Origin: Diploptera punctata
Lineage: Eukaryota > Arthropoda > Insecta > Blattodea > Blaberidae
NCBI GenBank assembly: GCA_030220185.1
Contig: JASPKZ010007525.1
Span: 496,001-560,000, forward strand
Direction of reading: 5' to 3'
Length of the DNA stretch: 64,000 nt
Shown here: positions 44,262-56,639 of the stretch, piece by piece
Layout of the letters: every line of letters begins with the position of its first letter
Numbering within the stretch: position 1 is the stretch's first letter
Notes under the pieces: generated by a model
Seen by the model: the letters and a program-made list of their open reading frames with translations, nothing else
The model's database searches: none
Told to the model about the DNA's origin: nothing
Translations under genes and position numbers: made by a program

Positions 44262-44362
44262 TAATATTTTTAAAACAATAAATTTATTAATATACTAGCT
44301 TCAAATTCTTCGAGAATATTTTAATCAAATATACATATATTTTAATTAACCCCACTTCCCTG
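44262..44362. other. About 100-bp AT-rich insertion in the RT gene of gypsy-2
   Basis: Between the coding for LDKLPG and FTTLDLAQGYHQV lies AT-rich sequence (for example caataaatttattaatatac) with no coding sense and no GT-AG borders at the right places. It looks like an inserted fragment, not an intron. Confidence 0.6.
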
Positions 44363-45048
44363 GCAGCTTATCCAGCTGATCGCTCACTAAAGGCATTGGA
44401 TACCTGTCCATCGTTACCCAGTTAAGTGCCCTGAAGCCGCAACACATCCGAATGTCTCAATTTTTCTTTGGAATTAGGAGTATGGGGCTCGCATACTTAC
44501 TCGGGTTCACGAACAACCCCACTCGTTAACAACCCTTGCACCTTTTCGCGTACCTTCTCCCTTTCTGCGAAAGAAAGCCTGTAAGGACGATGATACACTG
44601 GCTTGTCCGAGGTTAGCTGAATCTTCATCTCGCCTAGATGAGTTAGCCCTAGATCATTGTCGCCAGTCGAGAAGCAGATCGCCTTCCTTTGTAGCAGGTT
44701 AACCAGCTGCGTTCTTTCACCCTCATTGATATCGCCTATATCAATATTGGAGAAATCCATTTCAACGTCACGCTGGTCATCTGCCAACACCCGATTTACC
44801 TGTGATGTGTGACGAGTATCACAACGATGAGCTCTCGCCATCACACGATCTATCTTCCAGAGCAGTAGCTTCGGACCCAGATTACATACCTCCACCTGTT
44901 GTTCTCCATCTGATGGTATTACCACGTTCGGCACTGCGATCCAGGTACCCCTTTCCTCATGACTCCGGCTCCCCACAAAAACCTCTGTGCCAGGGTCTGC
45001 GCCTACTACCCTGACATTAACCATGGTGGTTGAACCTGGAGCTAACAA
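44362..45048 (-). pseudogene. Protease-RT linker and RT start of gypsy-2
   Basis: Reads SDKPVYHRPYRLSFAEREKV, then GVVREPE and, after a break, EYASPILLIPKKN and FRALNWVTMDRYP: the N-terminal fingers of RT. Confidence 0.82.
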
Positions 45049-45065
45049 AACATCTGAACATGTTC

Positions 45066-45560
45066 TTACTTGGTATCTGTCGGAGCCGTTCCCTTGGCTT
45101 CCACATCTAACCCACTGATGTGAACACTAGGTTCTGTACGCGACAAAGTGACTGTTCCTCCAGACACAACCAATACTACGTCATCCTGTAGTACTGGCTG
45201 TCCTAGAAGCAAGTCCACGTCTGACAGACCACTAGTGACCACAATGACATCAATTTGAAGCCGAATCGCATCCACTCTAATGTTCAGAGTGACCTCACCT
45301 GCACCAAGAATTGTACCGCCTCCGAAACCTCTCAAGACCACTGATGCTCCACTCTAATATTCAGAGTGACCTCACCTGCACCAAGAATTGTACCGCCTCC
45401 GAAAACTCTCAAGACCACTGATGTTGGACGCATCCCTCCCTCAGCCGCCTGCTGGGCACACTGCACTGTGGCAATGTTATAATCACTACCTATATCTATG
45501 TAGATTGTGATGCGCTTCTCATCCCTGGCCCATGCGGCCTTCTTATAGACATTACTACTG
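45066..45560 (-). pseudogene. Protease of gypsy-2 with internal 77-bp tandem duplication
   Basis: The active site appears as IYIDIGSDYNIA, with IGS in place of the usual TGA/SGA after the Asp. A segment coding FGGGTILGAGEVTLNIRV is present twice in tandem (45274-45350 and 45351-45427). 77 is not a multiple of 3, so the frame is lost. Confidence 0.75.
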
Positions 45561-45589
45561 TTACTCTCTACAAGTCTTACCATAGCAGT

Positions 45590-46860
45590 GTGGTCCTGAG
45601 ATTCTCCTGCGGCTCGTGTTGGGCAGATCGATCTTGAGTGGCCGCTCTTGCCACATCGTTTGCACCGATCTTGCCTCGCCTTGGGACTGTCACGGCTCAG
45701 ATGGGTCCCCCACTTCTGGCAATTAAGCAACGGACCCATCGCTTCGCTGAACCGTTCGCCTCTTGCCTGCTGTCCGCACGAGCTCGCTTCCTCCTATCTC
45801 CAGGCACCCTCTCCGGTTCTCGCCCTCGGAAGCTTGATGGGTGGGGTTGGCCACTCGCCTGATAGCGATCCAACCCACTCAGAAATCCGGAGTACAGGTC
45901 ACCCGGAGTCCTACATTTGAAGGCCCGAGCATTCGCCTGTAGTCGAGCGGAAGGCCCTTGATTATACAGGAGATGGCCTTCTCTCCCGTAATCCCGCACC
46001 TTTCACACAATGCCAGCTTGTCATGGTAATACTTAGTCATGGATTCGCTTGGCAGCTTACGACTTGCTACCAGCTCCTCCAATGACTCAGCAAAATCATG
46101 TCGCCGCGGAAAGGTGCGACGCAGCGCCTTCTTCCACTCTCCCCACGAGAGGCCATAGTCATCGAGGCGATAAACCACGCCTTAGCCGCCCCGCGAGTTT
46201 CGCCTGCATATAACACGACCTCGTACTCGGACCAACCATGGATACGGCCCAGCTGATCGATCTTGTGGAGCCAGCGATCGATGTTACAATCCCGATCATC
46301 GGGATCGAACTGGTCCACAATCTCTCCACCTGCTCGGGTCGCCCTCGCGCTACTGGCCACGCTCGCGCTAGAGGCGCACTCTCCACTACAACACCCACCA
46401 TGTGTACGAGAGCGCCCCTTGGGCGTCTTAAAATTATCCCCACTGGCGCCTCCAGTTTTAGGGGAGACACCCGCGTGGCGCAACTTCTCCACGCCTCGGA
46501 AGATGCGAGCCGCCTGCTCCTCTACTGCCGACGTAATCGCCTTAGCCAAGTCTCCCTGGCTAAGCAGTTGGACCATCGCCAGTTGCACTGGGTCCCCTCG
46601 AGCTGCCTCACTCACTCGCCCGGGGTTTCCCGCTGGCCCACCATTATCGACCACTAGGGATTGATCGTCGCCCACGTGGCCGCCTGCCGCGTGGGTGCCC
46701 GCCGGCATTACGTTTTCATCCCTAGCGTCGTTGGCTAGATCATGTCCTAGGTCGCCATCCACACTGGACCCGGAAAACGGAGTTAGATCGCTACGTGAAC
46801 GATCCTCCTCCGCCTCCATATCATAATCCAGCATGGAATCGTCCCTGTACATGCTAGCCG
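45590..46860 (-). pseudogene. Gag of gypsy-2
   Basis: It probably starts at MAASMYRDDSMLDYDMEAEE (46864). It includes VDQFDPDDRDCNIDRWLHKI and LSWGEWKKALRRTFPRRHDF, the Ty3/gypsy capsid pattern, and a CCHC knuckle CKRCGKSGHSRSIC near 45630-45670. Broken near 46180, 45890 and 45735. Confidence 0.85.
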
Positions 46861-46961
46861 CCATTTTCACAATAAAATAAACAAATGATAATGCTACACA
46901 CGCGAAAACTAATAACAATTATGATAATCGTATTTCGGATAGGGTAATCCCACTTCTGATA

Positions 46962-47230
46962 TGTTAGAACGATGAATAAAGCTCTAACAGAAACACGTGG
47001 ACAAATCAAAAAAACACACACACACATAACAGTCGCGTCTGTATTCTTCCACAAGCACCATTAGAATGATTCTTCATTACTTCCTCTTCTTCCTTCTCCT
47101 TCCGGCAGTGCTGCCAACCTCTCTCCCGTCTTCTGCTGCCAGCTGGTGGGCAGCTTCCTGCACTCCTGGAATCCAGCCTGCCACGCGTACTCACTCGAAA
47201 CCCAGTGCTACTCGATAATAGCTGCTTACA
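46962..47230 (-). repeat. 5' LTR of gypsy-2
   Basis: 269 bp. Downstream on the minus strand the sequence is TATCAGAAGTGGGATTACCC, the primer-binding position; I do not assign the tRNA. Confidence 0.88.
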
Positions 47231-47460
47231 ATTTATTCCCCTATTGATTTTGTCGAAGGCTTTTTTTGAAGTCCACAAAAGCTAATTGTGTTTCTACATT
47301 GAACTCCCTGTGTTTCTTATTATATTGAAGTATTAGAAATGATGTTTGTGACAAATGCCATTTCTTTCTATAACAATACAAACCTTGTTGAAATAATAAG
47401 ACCGCATGAATCTTTTGAAGATATTGGAGTGTCATAAATTGCCATAACATCTATTTTGTT
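47231..47460 (-). pseudogene. LINE reverse transcriptase, 5' part of the interrupted copy
   Basis: Reads KKHREFNVETQLAFVDFKK, the first RT catalytic block (VDFKKAFDKINR), then meets the gypsy-2 LTR. Continues at 41618-40636. Confidence 0.75.
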
Positions 47461-48190
47461 TCGCCGTTCTGCACTGAGTGAAAATGTGCTTGCTTAATAG
47501 AGTGGATCATGAACACTTGAGTAACCTAGCTGTTAAAGCTATAAAAAGAGGACATCGCCAAGACATTGGATATGGAGGAAATCCTCAATAAATTTGATGA
47601 TATATATATCAACCAACTCTTGGCTTTGTACTAGGAGAGTTGAGGTAAGCTTTTATTTTAATATTATATTTGATTATTCTATATTTTTGCTGATTTACTT
47701 GAATTCCATATTTTTGACTTTGTATCCCTTCAACACCTCCAGTTATAGTGACACGCCTCTTTACAGATGAAATTTGATATAATTGGGGAACAATTTGTAA
47801 CACAATTTCCGTTGAGTTTGATTTTTGAGCTGTTTTATTGTCAATTAGGCATGCTGATTTCGAAACTCACGTTAGTTTTCTTCTACCACAGTCATCTCTA
47901 CACTTTATGATAATGTGATCACTCTCCGCGGATTCGAGCATGGATCATAGAAGCATTATTGCTCTCCTATTGGCCAATACAAACCTTCTCTAGAGTATCC
48001 TATTCTTGAAGAAGAGAAAGTGTTTCTGTAATACTTTCGAAGTGATGATGGATTTGTGCATTGCCATAACATAGTTTAATGGAAGAGTTGGGAATTTCTG
48101 CCTTAATGCAACTGAATGGCGATTGTTTATCGTTAGCTCAAAGCAAAGCTTGAAGTGTGTTCTCCTCCACAATGGAAATGTATTTGGTTC
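47460..48190. other. No gene supported
   Basis: AT-rich sequence without recognisable coding. One gagttgaggtaagc site at 47636 resembles the PLE tail donor-like box but stands alone. Confidence 0.3.
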
Positions 48191-48199
48191 AGTCCCGAT

Positions 48200-49010
48200 A
48201 GGCCATTCGGTTCGTTTGAGAGAAGAATATGAAAGCGTACCGAGTCATTGATTTGTTGCAATATCACATACGCCATTGGATCATTTGTGTTGACCTTAAA
48301 ATGGTCGTCTTCCTTCTTGGCCAGCAACACGGATATATCAAGTATATCTGCTTTTGTGTATGTGGGACAATTGAGCTCGTGGGAAGCACGAGTGCAGTCA
48401 AATTGGCAGCAAAGATCTGACCGAAAACCTAGTGAACCAAACATTGTACATCAGCCACTTGCAGACAGAAAGAACATTGTAATTGCACATCTGCATATCA
48501 AATTGGGTTTCATGAAGCAATCCGGTAAAGCTTTGCCAATTGAAGGAGATGGTTTCAAGTATCTCATATCAGCATTTCCTAGCTTGTTATTTGAAAAGAA
48601 AAAGGCTGATATATATTTGATGGTCAACAGATTCGGTAGCTAGTTAAAGATCAACACTTTATTGCAACAATGTCAGAAATTCAAAGAATTCTTGGTTGGC
48701 ATTCAAAAACATTGTTAAGACTTTCTTGGAAATACATATGCACAGAATTACACCAAAATTGTCCAGCAACTCTGGAGAGCTTCAAAATGCTACCTTACAT
48801 GAACATCAAGTTACATTTTTTACATATCCATCTTGCTAACTTCCCAGAAAATTTGGTGCAGTAAGTGATGAGCAGGGTGAGCTATTTCACCAAGATTTGA
48901 AGGACATGGAGGCATGGTACCATGGTAGATGTGATGTACATATGATGACTAGCTATTGTTAAAGCATCAAGCAAGAATGTCAACAGATTAAACACTTCCA
49001 ACAAAGCTGT
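48200..49010 (+). pseudogene. Decayed repeat-encoded protein, LHIKLG/FHQD type
   Basis: In broken frames: HLHIKLGFMKQSGKALP, GDGFKYLISAFPSLLFEKKK, then LHFLHIHLANFPENL, and further on segments equivalent to LFHQDLKDME and GRCDVHMMTSYC. I recognise this as a type of protein often found in arthropod repeats but cannot name it or its function. Frame changes near 48640, 48860 and later. Confidence 0.4.
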
Positions 49011-49744
49011 ATGCGAAAATTTGTAACCTGATATGTATAATTGGCGTTCAGTAAAGAAAAAAATATTTGTATGAAGACAACCTTAACACCATATATTATA
49101 AAATTTACACTATTATAGTGTTTATATAAATACAATTATTATTTAGAAACTGTGTATTTGGTAAGTTTTACTGTATTTTCCTTTATATGCACAATTTATA
49201 TGATTTTTAGGGTACTCTGTAGCTTAAAAAGTTGACGCGATGGACAAAAACTACGGTTTTTTTTTTCCAGAGGCCAAACGTTAGTCGAAAACAAATCACA
49301 GATGTAAGTCAATGGAATTTCTGTTCCCCAGTGTAATTCATCATTAATAATTAAAAGTGACTATGATACAATTTGTATGTACCGAAAGTGCTATTTTGGT
49401 ACGGAACATCTGTACGGTTATCCTCCCTCTACAGTGAGATTAATGAACTATGCCGATTTGCTTTCTCTTTGTGTTTACTCTAACTCTCCTTCCTACCCCT
49501 CCCTTTGCTCTGTTTGTACTGTGCAACTTCCCCTCTATCTCGGAACTCTCAAATAGGCGATTCAAGTGGTAAACTGTATCATTCATTCATTCATTCAATT
49601 CATTCAGTTAGTTTGGTTATCGTCTGAAGGACGTGAGCTCAAGGAGAGCTGTGTTGTTTTGAGTTTGGTCTGGTAAGCCAGGGTGGGGTACCCTAGGCTG
49701 GACTAAAAAGGTATGCATGGGTGTTTGAGTGTGTAAAGATTATT

Positions 49745-49747
49745 ACT

Positions 49748-49813
<66 letters not shown>

Positions 49814-49815
49814 GT
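49745..49815. repeat. (TTA)n microsatellite
   Basis: About 22 units. Confidence 0.95.
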
Positions 49816-49891
49816 TTTCTTTAAACTTTAGAATGATCAAGTATAACTTATGTTTAATATTTTTTTTATATTTCAACTTCAGACTTACAAT

Positions 49892-49894
<3 letters not shown>

Positions 49895-49938
<44 letters not shown>
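49895..49938. repeat. (AT)n microsatellite
   Basis: About 21 TA units. Confidence 0.95.
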
Positions 49939-49940
<2 letters not shown>

Positions 49941-50282
49941 CTTAATTAATGTCTAATTATTGTATTTGCTAGTCATGCTACTGTTGTCTTGTGCGTTTCC
50001 TGTCTACGAGCTTTCTCAAGGTTATATTAGCTCCCCTTTCCCGTCTAGCTTTCATGGTTGAAAATAATATACTGAGTTTAAAGACGAATCATAAATTACT
50101 ACAGTGTGTTAAAGAATTCTTGTCAATAATTAACATATGTTAGTAAATCTATATAGGAAAGATGAATCAATCTTTGCCTCTGATGGGCCCGGGCAAAGAA
50201 TTATAAATAGCACTGACAGTTATGATCTGGATGCTACTATAAGTGTAACTAAACATTTGAGTAAATTCTCTATAGGCCGTGC

Positions 50283-50480
50283 ATGTATTGTAATTAAAAT
50301 TGATCATAGGGACAATTTATTATAATTAAAGTTGACCACAGATATAATTAAAATTGCTCACAGAGACAATTTGTTATAATTAAAAAAATTGTTAAAAATA
50401 ATTCATGCAAGTAAAATTGGTCACACAGATAATTATTATTTGTCATATATTTTAATTGACCACACGCAAGTTGTATTACA
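50283..50480. repeat. Degenerate short satellite, block 3
   Basis: Same unit as at 30055 and 30775: attaaaattgctcacagaga followed by caatttgttataattaaa. Confidence 0.45.
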
Positions 50481-50489
50481 ATTAAAGGG

Positions 50490-51420
50490 AATGTTGAGAT
50501 GTTGTATTTCTACAAATGCTTTGAATTGCTCTAGAATTAAGTAAATTATGTAAAGCTCAGTTGGAAGGATGTATGCTTTTAGATGCTGGCTTCTCAGGTT
50601 CAAATCCTTGTTTCTTTCCATTTCACTTCATTATAGGGTAGTATAATGTAATAATATAAAAAAAACTAATACTAGTATTATGCAGCAGTATTGTTCCCAA
50701 ACTAACATTTATACTCATATTACTAAAGAATGACGAAATAAAAATATAAACCTCGAATAAGACTTGAACTCACAATCTTCAAATCATTAAGCGAATGTTT
50801 ACTACTGTTTCATGAGAGGTAGATAATGAATGACTCCTTAAACACTCTACTTCAGAAACTATTTCGATGTAAATCTACAGGCACATGTTTCATGTAACAG
50901 TACGTGATCCAAAGTGGAACTTAGAATATATTAACTGTTCAAGAGTATGGCTACTTTCATTTCTGACAGCTGGGAAAAAAATAATTTCTAGTATTTTTTC
51001 TTTTTTTTTTACTGAAAAATTGCTTTCATTAAAATTGGGTGGGATGATGATGATAAAAGTATAAATTGTATTGAAGTATATTAATTATGTGCTGTAAAGA
51101 ATCAAGTTTGTTAAAAATAACTCATGAGAGAAACAATTTGGCGAATCTGAATAGCTCATTGTTATGACTGAATTGGAACATAACATGTTTAAATCCAGAG
51201 CACATCCAATGTGTATGAATGAATATGTAATTCCTCCTTCAATGTTCTTTACTTTATCATTCTTTGTTTTGTCACAGTGGAAAAAAGAAGAGGGACTAGT
51301 TGGCTGGTATTAGATTTATCATCTACTGTACCTGATAAGCTGCAAGTGATATGCTTCATTATTTTGGCTTTGAATCTCATATTTTGATAAGTCAATAGCT
51401 TCATTCCCAAGACATTTGAA
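50490..51420. other. No gene supported
   Basis: Weak tRNA-like remnants near 50590 (plus) and 50765 (minus) are too poor to call. Confidence 0.3.
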
Positions 51421-51514
51421 TAAAAGCAATATCTTTGATTTTGGAGATCTGTTTGCTATTTTAGGAGATGCTTATGATTAGAGACCAGATGTTTATGGAA
51501 AATGCCTATAATTA

Positions 51515-52814
51515 CGGAGGGTTGTTTCTGATCTCTTATAACAAATGATTTTTAAGTTTTACCTAGAAAAAGCCGTGTCTCTATCATTGATCATGCTCTA
51601 CTTGATGGCCCTTCACCCGAGCTATGGCTCGGCATCAGAGTTTCCACTGCAGAAGACTCTTATGCAGCACAGCCATGTCTAAAAGTCCCACTCCTCTTTA
51701 CACGCTTTCCAGAGACCGTCTAATCGAGATCGCCTGTTTCCCAGAGCCCTTTTGAAGAGTCCAAAGGCACAAAAGTCCATCGGTGATGCATCAGGAGACT
51801 TCACTGGGATGTTGCTGAATGTAATAACATGTATTCCAGTTTCCTGCTTCATTCTCTCCAGGAACGCAAGTGTTGAACCCGAAGTGTGACTTGAGGCCTT
51901 GTCTAGGTGCACCCAGACTTGGTTTTTTGTCTGTACCATAGAGAGCTGGGATTTCGGTTCGGTAAATTGGGGCGAGAACTTCTTCCTGGTAGTACTGGGA
52001 GTTGATTTTGGCCTTTTTAGCTACCCTACGAATGGTCAGTTTTTCCATTGTAGCAATATCCCGCAATGACCATAAATCCCTTGGAGAAACTTTCTCTGCA
52101 TTCGACATACCACTTTTGAAATTGTTTTTCGCCCCTTTCTCTATAGTAAATTGCCCGGGGTTTGTTGCATTCTCCTAGATAAAACATATGCATCATCAAG
52201 TGTTATCAAAAATTTCCATTTTTCTACTCGCCACGTGCTTTTCATAGAGTTTCCTGCTGTTGGTGCGGCGTTCGGCAATGTGACGTGGCAACAATTTATG
52301 AACACTGCTTTTGAGGCGCTTCTTCTTGTTTAAATCTTTGTTTATTATGGTGTTTACAGTTTTAAGGGATATTCCCATTCTGTTCGCAATCACCCTTTGT
52401 GTGGCAGTGTTACCACCAGAGATATAAGGGCCTTGACCTTTCTGATTACATCTGGGGTGCGGGTGGTAGCAGATCGTGGATTTGCCTGTTTTTTCCTTTT
52501 GGAATTAATCCCAAGCGACCCTTTCCCTTTGTATTAAACACTGAGCTAATGCCACACTTTTGCACCACAAAATTACGTTTTTTGCAAGCCTCAATAATCG
52601 CGGAATAAGTATAATTAGCATCGGAAAAGGCAGTAATATACCCTTTCCAAAACGGGTCATCTGCTTAGGCATTAGGAGAGCAACGCGTGCGAGTGTAACA
52701 GAAGAAGCAAACTGATTGGTTTGATCATCTCGCACGCTTCTGTCCTGATGACTCACAGTCTAACGTCACAATCTACTTGGCAAATCGTTCTCAGAGATCG
52801 GAAACAACCCTCCG
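51515..52814 (-). mobile_element. Tc1/mariner-superfamily element (1300 bp) with TIRs
   Basis: TA duplications (51513-51514, 52815-52816) and TIRs of about 23 bp, left CGGAGGGTTGTTTCTGATCT. The transposase is on the minus strand. It is inserted between flanks rich in tgcctat. Confidence 0.85.
51679..52760 (-). pseudogene. Transposase with DD41D-type spacing, decayed
   Basis: N-terminal remnants at 52756-52200 include a helix-turn-helix-like MIANRMGISLKTVNTIINKD. The catalytic half has VWVHLDKASSHTS (second Asp) and PDASPMDFCAFGLFKRAL (third Asp); I count 41 residues between them. Frame breaks near 52390, 52190 and 51900. Confidence 0.7.
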
Positions 52815-53399
52815 TATTTATTATAGATATTGTAAAAGTGACATCATATAAGTTCATACCAACGACCCTGGAGTTCTTTTCATGATGTTCATTTTGCCTG
52901 TAAATGCCTATTTCAGCTTATAATGCCTATTTGCCATTTTTTCTTGAAATTAACTTATATTTTAATGTAATTAATTGAAATGGGCAAACTTCATGACATA
53001 TATTATTTTATATAAATTTTCAAGTGTTCTTTTTACAAATTTTCTTGGAATATTTTAGGATAAGGGTGCCAATAAGCCAATAACCTAGCAGGTAGATGAT
53101 TTCCTCTTAAATGCACTCCCGTTAGACAAATATTGTATTTTTCCACATCATGCATTCCCGTTAAGTGAAATAGACCCAAGCTATGTTCTATTGTTTTATG
53201 TTCCGGCTCTAAGGCTTGGAGAAAGTTCTATAGTACAGCTTTGCTTCTCTTCAATACAAACATGGCTGAGGTGACAAAGAGGGTAGATGGCTCAAGCTTT
53301 CTTTCTGTGTCTTACACCTGGTGCTGAAACCTTTAAGTGACTGGCATTATATTATTTTGATGTTGGTAATACTGAATTCAGTCTGTAGTTCTCATTCAC

Positions 53400-53570
53400 A
53401 TACAGATGCTTCAAAGACAAAGTGGTGCGAAAAGTGTATGCGGACAATAGTAAAAGACAAACTGACCAATTTCGTGAAAGAATTTGCTGCGGAAATATTC
53501 TCAAGTGACGGTTTAACATTGTTCTGCAAAGTGCCACATTTTGCAGCACATACACTCTGCAAAACATAAG
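53400..53570 (+). pseudogene. Possible hAT/CGGBP1-like DNA-binding domain fragment
   Basis: The frame reads KLTNFVKEFAAEIFSSDGLT and then LFCKV, like the start of CGGBP1-type zinc-finger proteins derived from hAT transposons; the frame is lost after LFCKV. Repeated tgcctattt sites at 52905-52945 and 53720-53770 could be its subterminal repeats, which would place the 51515-52814 element inside it. Confidence 0.35.
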
Positions 53571-53879
53571 TCTGCTCTTTGTAAAAAGGTTAAAACAAAT
53601 TCCAAAAGCATCTCTGATATCTTCGCATGCTATTGATAACATATGTTTTACATTCTTAACATAAGACTGTAAAAATTTATGTTGGAGTCCATTTTTTTAA
53701 GAAACTATTTTGAATCTTTTAGTGCCTATATTTGCTGGTTTTTAGTGCCTTTTTGCCTGCCTATTTTTAACTTTTTAAACTGCCTGACATCCGGATTTAG
53801 CAATATCTTGATCAACAGGAGTATCTGTGTTGGCTATTTTGCTATGTTATCAATGTTATGATGTATTTTCATAGACAAT

Positions 53880-55595
53880 GGCCTTTTTTTTTGGGGGGGC
53901 AAGAATTAAAAATATATTTTTTTATAAAAATATAATATTAATAACAATAGGCCTATCGTACTATTATTTTATAAAAGGTTCATATATCCATCGTACAATA
54001 TAATAATAATAACAATAATATCGATCACCATCCTAAAATATGTGATACAATAGCGTATGTACAAAATTAAGTATTGATTTATTGAGGGAGTTAAATTGTT
54101 GTATAGAGACTTTAATCAGTTTTGGACCACCTGTAAAATTGCACACATTAGCGTTCGGCTCTCTATGATACATCAGCCCAAGCACGTTTACCCGTGAGCG
54201 AAAAGCAGTGCATCTTGCTTCAGGTGTGTGAAAGCGTGTCGGGTGTTTTGTTCGTGAATTTAGCAGTATTAATTATACACAGTGATTCGACGAATATATT
54301 GTTTCATTTGAGATATTTTTCTCGATGTTATAAAGAGAATATGCAGTGTTTGGAAGACAGAATATTATTAAAAAAAACCGCGCTCGAGAAAGAAGGTACA
54401 GTGTAATTTTGTTATTTTTTTTCTTGTTTGTTAGTGTTTAGTATGTATGCCACATTGTATAAAATGTTTTTAGAAAGTAAGAACAAAAACATTGACATTC
54501 AGTGATGACTTGAAGAGCGGTTAATTAAAACAAAATGCCGAGCCATACCTAACCACACTTTCGCGGATGTATATGACATTATAGCAAAGTCTTGTTTGAA
54601 GGTAGCTTCTTTTCTTATAACAGCACATGCAGTTTTTATGCATATTGTGGATTATATTTACTTATATCTTATTAATTAGTCATCAAAAGTTAATATATGG
54701 GGGATTCCATGTCGAAATATATAACGTCAAATACGTAAACGTATAAAGCATTGAGTTGTTTTAGCGCTGCGTAGATTTTGTTGTAACTTAATCGATAAAT
54801 GTAAATATTGATGATAATACATATAATTTAATTGTTTCGTCAATTATGATGATACGCCTAAAATTATGTGATTAATATTGTCATGTGTTTTTAAGGATTT
54901 TGGTAAGCCTTAGATGATGGTGTTATCGATATTAACAGAATTCACAGCCTTCTAAAATTATTAACTTGTTCTTTTATAAACAACATTATTGATCATGTAA
55001 CTTCTTTATAGACGCTTTAACATCTAATGCCATATCGCTTCTCTTTTTTAATTATATTAAATGACGATTATTACTAAATGGGTACTGATAGTAAAGTTTA
55101 ACCCAGCATTTACCTTGAAAACTGAGTAAATCAAGGAAAATCTCAGGCTGATCGGATCAGGTTTTATCCCGTGATATCTAGAAAAGAAGATTCAAACACT
55201 ACCGCTTTGAACTAACCCGCTCGTCTATGTGATTTATTTGTAACCAAAATTTTATATTTTATTTGACAACAAACATTATTTATGCTTGGAAATAATTATA
55301 TTTGGAATCTTTTATAAATCTGACCAGTTCTTTGGAATAATGCAATAGTTATTTAGATGACTAGTTATAAAAGCAGAGGTTCAGTAACGAGATACTCGAG
55401 TTAGAACACGACAGAAGGGAGTACAGCGAGTTAAACGTAATTTTGTAACGTGTTATCTACAATATTTTATCTACGTTCAGAGTATTTTAGTATATGTTGT
55501 ATATTTAACGAAATTTATTTATTGCGGAAACGATATGTTTAGAGAAAGATTCATGTGGGCTTTTGAAAAAAACCAACAAACGTTATATATGTAGG

Positions 55596-55632
<37 letters not shown>

Positions 55633-56550
55633 CATAAAAGCGTATTTTATGTTTTGTTGAACCTGTATTTTATGTTTTAATAGAGTGTTTTGTTAGAATA
55701 TAAAGTATAGGTTTTGTTGATTGTTATAATAGTAGATACATTTTTATTTTTCACTCGCAAGTGGCGTTAATTTAAACTAAGTCGTGCTGCCACCTATCAT
55801 GTTCGTGCTAAGTTATAGGCAAGAACATAGACCTGGGTAACATACATCCTCGAACTGAAAATTAAAAGAAAAAAAAAAAAAAGAAATTAGAATGATTAAA
55901 TCAAAGCTTTTAGATCAGTTTTCATGTTAGGTTTAATTATAAAACGTTGAAAGTGTCCTGGTGCTAAACACACAAAGACCAATACATAAAACAAGAAAAA
56001 ATAAAATAATTTACTAGAAGAAAGAGACAGACATTTTTCTACGACGCAGCAATCAGAAGTCTATCCGTTCATGATAAAAAAAGGGGAATTTTCCTGAAGT
56101 CTGTCAATTTATATCGGTAGGATACTCACTTAAGACGATTTCTTACCGAATTTCTCCTTCCTCTACCTTTATTTGGAGTAGCATGAGCACGTTTAGTTGT
56201 TTGACATATGGGTCTAGCATTCCTTTGGTTCATGTATGTAGAATATCGATTTTAATATGTTGAGTTATATTTATCTTACGCTGTTAATCCGCCGGATGCA
56301 AGCTAGCTTCGCCTACAACAGAAGACATTTTTAATGCTTCCCCTTATGAAGCCCTACTGTAGCTTTAGGCATTGCATTCTAACCAACGAAATTAAGGCAC
56401 TATTATATGCTGAGCTGAATAACTCGCTGTAGGGATAATGTTGTAGTGACGTCAGGGGTCGGGCGAGCGCGTTCAGGCAGAAATACTATACATTTTCAAA
56501 ACATACTACTTGACACTTTTAAAATTCATATTAAAGCACCGTTGAGGTTA
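53880..56550. other. AT-rich sequence, no gene supported
   Basis: Contains an (AT)n run at 55600-55630. A 70-codon frame at 54194 is not recognisable. No exon signals were found. Confidence 0.35.
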
Positions 56551-56639
56551 TGTAATAAGATATTAAATATAAAATTGATACCTGGTAAGTCAGTCGTCCT
56601 CAACTAAATTATTAAACTTCACCAAATAGTTCCAATATG

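Larger units (their letters stand above)
41619..47230 (-). mobile_element. Ty3/gypsy element gypsy-2 (gag-pol, no env)
   Basis: 5612 bp on the minus strand inside a LINE. LTRs at 41619-41899 and 46962-47230 start TGTTAGAACG and end GCTTACA. Gene order is gag, protease, RT, RNase H, integrase. It is GC-rich relative to its surroundings. The frames are broken in several places. Confidence 0.9.

Noticed and set aside
44262..44362. Intron in the gypsy-2 RT
   Set aside because: No GT-AG borders at positions that restore the frame.
50545..50640. tRNA-like sequence on the plus strand
   Set aside because: Box B-like caggttcaaatcc is present but the acceptor and anticodon arms do not pair.
54194..54406. 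70-codon frame as a first coding exon
   Set aside because: No downstream exon or donor that I can link to it; no recognisable protein.
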